Assembly: GCF_040712315.1 (NCBI RefSeq)
Contig: NC_134013.1
Coordinates: forward strand, 78,498,001-78,562,000
Direction: 5' to 3'
Length of the DNA: 64,000 nucleotides
Origin: Castanea sativa
Lineage: Eukaryota; Streptophyta; Magnoliopsida; Fagales; Fagaceae
Shown here in pieces: positions 60,291-64,000 of the stretch (positions are counted from its first letter, which is position 1; every line of letters begins with the position of its first letter). The notes beneath the pieces were generated by a model, which saw nothing but the letters and a program-made list of their open reading frames with translations, did no database searches and was not told where the DNA came from. Made by a program: the position numbers and the translations under genes.

Positions 60291-60463
60291 TATCTCCGAT
60301 CAAGCCTTTTGGCTTTTTATGCCCTTTGACAATTATGTCAAAAAGGGGAAGAAATTTTAGAATTGAATGTCATTTCTCAGAGGGAGAAATAGACTTAATG
60401 GGAGAACTTCATGTTAAAGGGAAGAAAGTTTCTGATGTAACTAACTTAGGGGGGGAGTTAGTT
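60291..60463 (+). mobile_element. 3' internal remnant with polypurine tract
   Basis: TTATGTCAAAAAGGGGAAGAA and AGAGGGAGAAATAGAC are typical of the stretch near the end of plant Copia elements. The tract CTTAGGGGGGGAGTTAG at 60445-60461 directly precedes the LTR start at 60464. Confidence 0.6.
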
Positions 60464-61858
60464 TGATACACATTGATATTGATATATTTTTGTGTTGTAT
60501 ATCTTTTGGTTTTGTAACCATTTACATACATTATGTGTTGTTTCATATTTGATGATGATGTATGTGTTTCACTCTTTATCTCACATGTGTTGTTTCTTTT
60601 CTTTCTTTATACACATGTTTCTTATTTATTTAACTTGTCATTATTTTCCACATGGTACCTTGATGTGTTTTGTTTAGTGCCTTTTAGGAAAGATAAGTTA
60701 AAGCCAAGTCAAAATTTCGAACCTTCTTCTTGCAGCAACTTCCAAGGTTCAAATCTTTTAGACTAGGCTTATTTATTCTGTAATCTTGAGTAGAATGTAT
60801 TCTAGGGCATTCAATGTACTCTTGTTAAGGACATATTTTTATGTAATTGGCATATCTTTTGAAAAAATGCACTTTACTTGTATTTGGGTAAATCTAAGTA
60901 GGTTCAAAATGATCATTACAAGTGGTTAAATTGAAGACATAAAGATTACTCAAGAACTGCTCAAGAAAAGTGCAATCTACGGGTCTCGATACCTCCTCGA
61001 CAAAAGCTTAATCTATCAAGATTCATTAAAGCTCGACACATGTCTCGATCTATCAAGCTTACGGGATTTAGACTATAGCTAGCAACGTTTTTACTTTAAA
61101 ATGCTATTTGTTTATGAGTTTGTATAATTCTTATTGGACTAAAAAAACCCAAGGTTTGTGTAAACCTATTTAGAATAGGAGAGCCCATTAAGCTCCTATT
61201 TAAAGGAGGTGGAAAAAAAAACCCTAAAAAGCTTCATATTGTTTTCTTTTTGAAACCCTAGCTTCCTCTTACAAAAGAAAGAGTTCTTGCTGCATTTCTT
61301 GTACGCCTTTGGGTTCTGTAACCAAGCAAAGTTTCTTGCACCAACATTGAAGATCTTATTGGTGTTTCTATGTGAAGCTGCTGCAAATCAACTACAACAA
61401 TCAAAGGATTGCTTTGGAGTTAGTCACGTACTGGGATTCGTGCAAAGGAGTAAGCCGCGTACTGGGATCCGTGCATCTATTGGTTAGTCACGTACTGGGA
61501 GCCGTGCATTGAAAATGAGAGATTGTTACTACAAAATAAGTTCAATTGGGTATTGGGATAAGGGTTTAGCTGTAGATTGGTATAAGGTACTAAGGTTCTT
61601 TTACTTATAACCGCTTGTTGTGATAATGATGAATTCTCGAGAGTAGTGACCTTAAAATCACCCGGTGGGGTTTTTGACATGCAGGTTTTCCCTATTTGTA
61701 CAAAAATCACCGTGTCATTTAATTTCCGCTACATATTTAGTTATTTGGTGATTTGTTTGTGCTACCATGCTCATTACATATAATTGAACCTAATTAATTC
61801 ACTTGGCTAATTAATTGGTTAATTCATCACAAGGGGTCAATACGTGCTTGGTCTATCA
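60464..61858 (+). repeat. LTR of a Ty1/Copia-type element
   Basis: About 1395 bp start TGATACACATTG and end GGTCTATCA (TGATA...TATCA). The preceding polypurine tract marks it as a 3' LTR on the plus strand. It contains three copies of a unit of about 33 bp around CGTACTGGGATCCGTGCA (61420-61510) and several CTCGAT/ATCGAG words. Coding frames upstream are missing, and no target duplication was found. Confidence 0.65.
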
Positions 61859-62770
61859 CAAACTTAAAAGCATAATGGGCTCAGCCCAATCCAAACCTAC
61901 CAGCACACAAGTTTGCAACAAAGTAAACACACATCTAAAATGCATGAAACATTTTTATAATGAAAATGTGATACAATGCATGACCATTTAGGATTAATTA
62001 TACAAAACACATCCCAAAATTATGCAAAAACCTCTTTAATTTTGAAAAACCCCAAATTTTTCAACAAACCCCAAAAGTTCGGTCACAAAAGATGAAAATG
62101 CATGAAAAAATGAATGAGAAAGAGTCTTACCAGAGAAAAGAAATGATCTTAGAGACTGAAGAACACTTAGGGAAAAGGTTTGGAGAGAGAGAGAGAGAGA
62201 GAGAGAGAAAGGTGTTTGAGAAGGTGAGAGGTAAGAAAGGATCGAGAGAGATCGAGAAAAGTGAAGTTGAAATCGCGTTGACCCTTTAAATAGAAGTTCA
62301 TAATTTTCGATGGATCAAGATGTGTCAAGAATTAAAAAGTGAGAAATAGCTATCGAGGAGCTGTCCAGAGGCTTTCATAGCAAAAGGGCTCGATAAATCG
62401 AGAAACTATCTAGCATCTATCAAGGAGACAACAACGTTCTCGATGGATCAAGGAGCTATCGAGAAGCTATCGAGATTGCGATAAAAAGAAGCTGAAGAGT
62501 TCGATAGATTGCCTAGTTGTCGAGAGGTATCGAGAAGCTGTTGAGATTGCTTAAAAACAGTTTTTCAAGAAGAGAAAAAAACAGATATGAATGCAATCAA
62601 GCATGCTACTCAGCCAAAGATCCAAATAACAATTTTAGCTCTCAAAAACATCTCTCAATCAAGAAAAATGTCAAGCATTTAGATCCAAAACACACACACA
62701 CATACTAAACAAGTCTAATGAATTTTGTATTTCAAAAACAAGTCAAGACAGTTTAGTGGGTATACATTAA
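61859..62770 (-). mobile_element. Probable LTR and leader of a second Copia-type element, minus orientation
   Basis: On the minus strand a TATTTAAAG promoter-like motif (62284-62293) is followed by a CT-rich leader; (GA)n on the plus strand at 62179-62208 is its complement. Upstream of the motif are many CTATCGAG-type words (62300-62560), which also occur in the LTR to the left. Ends were not resolved. Confidence 0.45.
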
Positions 62771-63630
62771 CACATGTATTCCTTGTGATGGCCAAATCAC
62801 ATTGTACCTACACATGTATCAAAAGAAGCAAAGAATATTGCGTGTTGTGTGTTGTGTGTTGTGTGTAAAAAATATCACAAGATTGCATAAGTGTCTACAT
62901 GTTATGATGATTTGAGATATGAGCAAATCAATTTAACTCACACACGATCATAACTGCTTAATGAGGATTATCACCTTTGAGGTACATCCTATAACTCCCA
63001 CATTTCCTAGAATACACGTTTGTAATCATATTTTAAAGCATTTTGATTCTTTTTGCTTTAATTTTTCTTTACATATTTTCTTTTAAATATATCATGCATG
63101 GACATATAAGAGAGAGAAAATAAATACTCAATTATGTTAAACTTTTGATATTGCACTTTTGCTATGCCGAAGTATACAGATGTCATTTCATGATTGGCGG
63201 GCAACAGTATTGAGATGGTTATTTATGCCTTACTCTTAGGATTTTCTAGTCCTTTCTATCAAAAAAAGTGAAACGAGTGTTTAGTATAAGAGATTACTTA
63301 ATCTTACTTATCACAAACACGAGCCACAAAGCTCACTTGCTTAGTTATGCATAGAGATACTCATTTAAGTTACAAGAGATACAAAATTTAGAAAACTTTG
63401 TTTCATTGGCCTTTCAAGGTACACAAGTACCAATGTACACAAACACACACTATTTTTGTATTTTTTTGATTTTTAAATCATTTTTCTTAAAAACAAAATA
63501 AAGCAAAACTGAAAACACACACACAAAAACATGTTAAACAAAGCAATGCTTAAAACTAAACTGACTCAAAGCAATAAAGCAAAACACATAAGTAATGCAA
63601 ACACAAAAAATAGAGGGAGAGAAAGAAAAG
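62771..63630. other. AT-rich retroelement-like spacer
   Basis: No gene is seen. GTTGTGTGT is repeated at 62838-62865. The stretch probably belongs to the minus-strand Copia-type element, but no domain is visible. Confidence 0.35.
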
Positions 63631-63639
63631 TGACTGAAT

Positions 63640-64000
63640 CACTTGGAGCATTTTTCCTTCCACATCTTAGAATAACCTTTCCTTTTAGTGAATCCTTGAA
63701 CCGACGGAGAGGGGGAAGAATTGCAACAGTTCAAGTTCGAAAGGAATATAAGGGCTTTGAGGAGATATCCTAGAGGAGCAATAGAGGATGGAAACTGACT
63801 TAAGTTCCCTAATGAGACCATGTTGTTACTCTGTTGAGTGGCTAGCCTCTTATAGCAATTAGGTCGAGTATGTCCAGCTGCTCCACAATAATTACAGAGA
63901 TGCTGCTTCTTCTATTCAGACTTTTGAGCATTACTCTTCATAGCCCTAGGGTTTTTAGTTTCTTTCTTAGTAAGTTTAGGGAGTGCTCTTAAGATAGATT
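63640..64000 (-). pseudogene. Copia-type Gag fragment with zinc knuckle, runs off the window
   Basis: The minus strand reads HLCNYCGAAGHTRPNC (63855-63899), a CX2CX4HX4C zinc knuckle, then YKRLATQQSNNMVSLG and LGYLLKALIFLSNL. A TAG stop lies just before the knuckle, so it is decayed. The rest of Gag is expected beyond the right edge. Confidence 0.75.

Noticed and set aside
1..64000. tRNA, rRNA and snRNA genes
   Set aside because: I looked for tRNA A/B boxes with cloverleaf potential, rRNA cores and snRNA promoter elements by eye. Only a SINE-like tRNA-derived scrap at 56462 was found. A tRNAscan or Rfam search would be decisive.

Overview
The window is nuclear DNA of a flowering plant. It carries GT-AG spliced genes of plant families, AT-rich intergenic DNA, many microsatellites, and a dense mix of plant transposable elements (Ty3/Gypsy Tat lineage, Ty1/Copia, LINE, TRIM, hAT, Mutator, PIF/Harbinger). 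Gene style and repeat types fit a woody eudicot. Fagaceae (oak or chestnut) is my guess from the look of the repeats, but the sequence does not prove it.

Three genes look intact. At 859-3369 (+) is a single-exon DAYSLEEPER/RICESLEEPER-type protein, a domesticated hAT transposase with a BED zinc finger and an unusual repeat-rich N terminus. At 11479-15682 (+) is a seven-exon gene for the SNAP43 (SNAPC1-like) subunit of the snRNA-activating complex, predicted at 289 aa. At 17015-20925 (-) is a four-coding-exon raffinose synthase/seed-imbibition-type alpha-galactosidase, predicted at 753 aa. These genes work in unrelated processes and do not form a cluster.

The rest is mostly mobile DNA. 6768-7784 is a 5'-truncated LINE with a 13-bp target duplication. 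8927-10584 is a Pack-MULE holding broken pieces of two host genes, a Shewanella-like protein phosphatase and eIF3d. 22581-23593, 43997-45002 and 48404-48982 are non-autonomous hAT elements with 8-bp duplications. 26399-27320 is a PIF/Harbinger-type element. 27518-38413 is a nearly full-length but decayed Tat-lineage element on the minus strand. It has an antisense accessory gene next to its 3' LTR and an array of about nineteen 29-bp hairpin units in its 3' untranslated region. Two long palindromes lie at 24504-24645 and 42233-43304.

40395-41700 and 46441-49476 are old LINE copies that later insertions broke up. A solo LTR with a 5-bp duplication sits in the first. A TRIM with three LTRs and a hAT element sit in the second, so the relative order of insertion can be read. 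51281-54691 (+) is a decayed copy of part of a plant RIF1-like gene that keeps its exon-intron layout and has an E2F-type site upstream. The right end (59468-64000) is a mosaic of Ty1/Copia-type LTRs and a gag fragment in both orientations. No rRNA, tRNA or CRISPR feature was seen.
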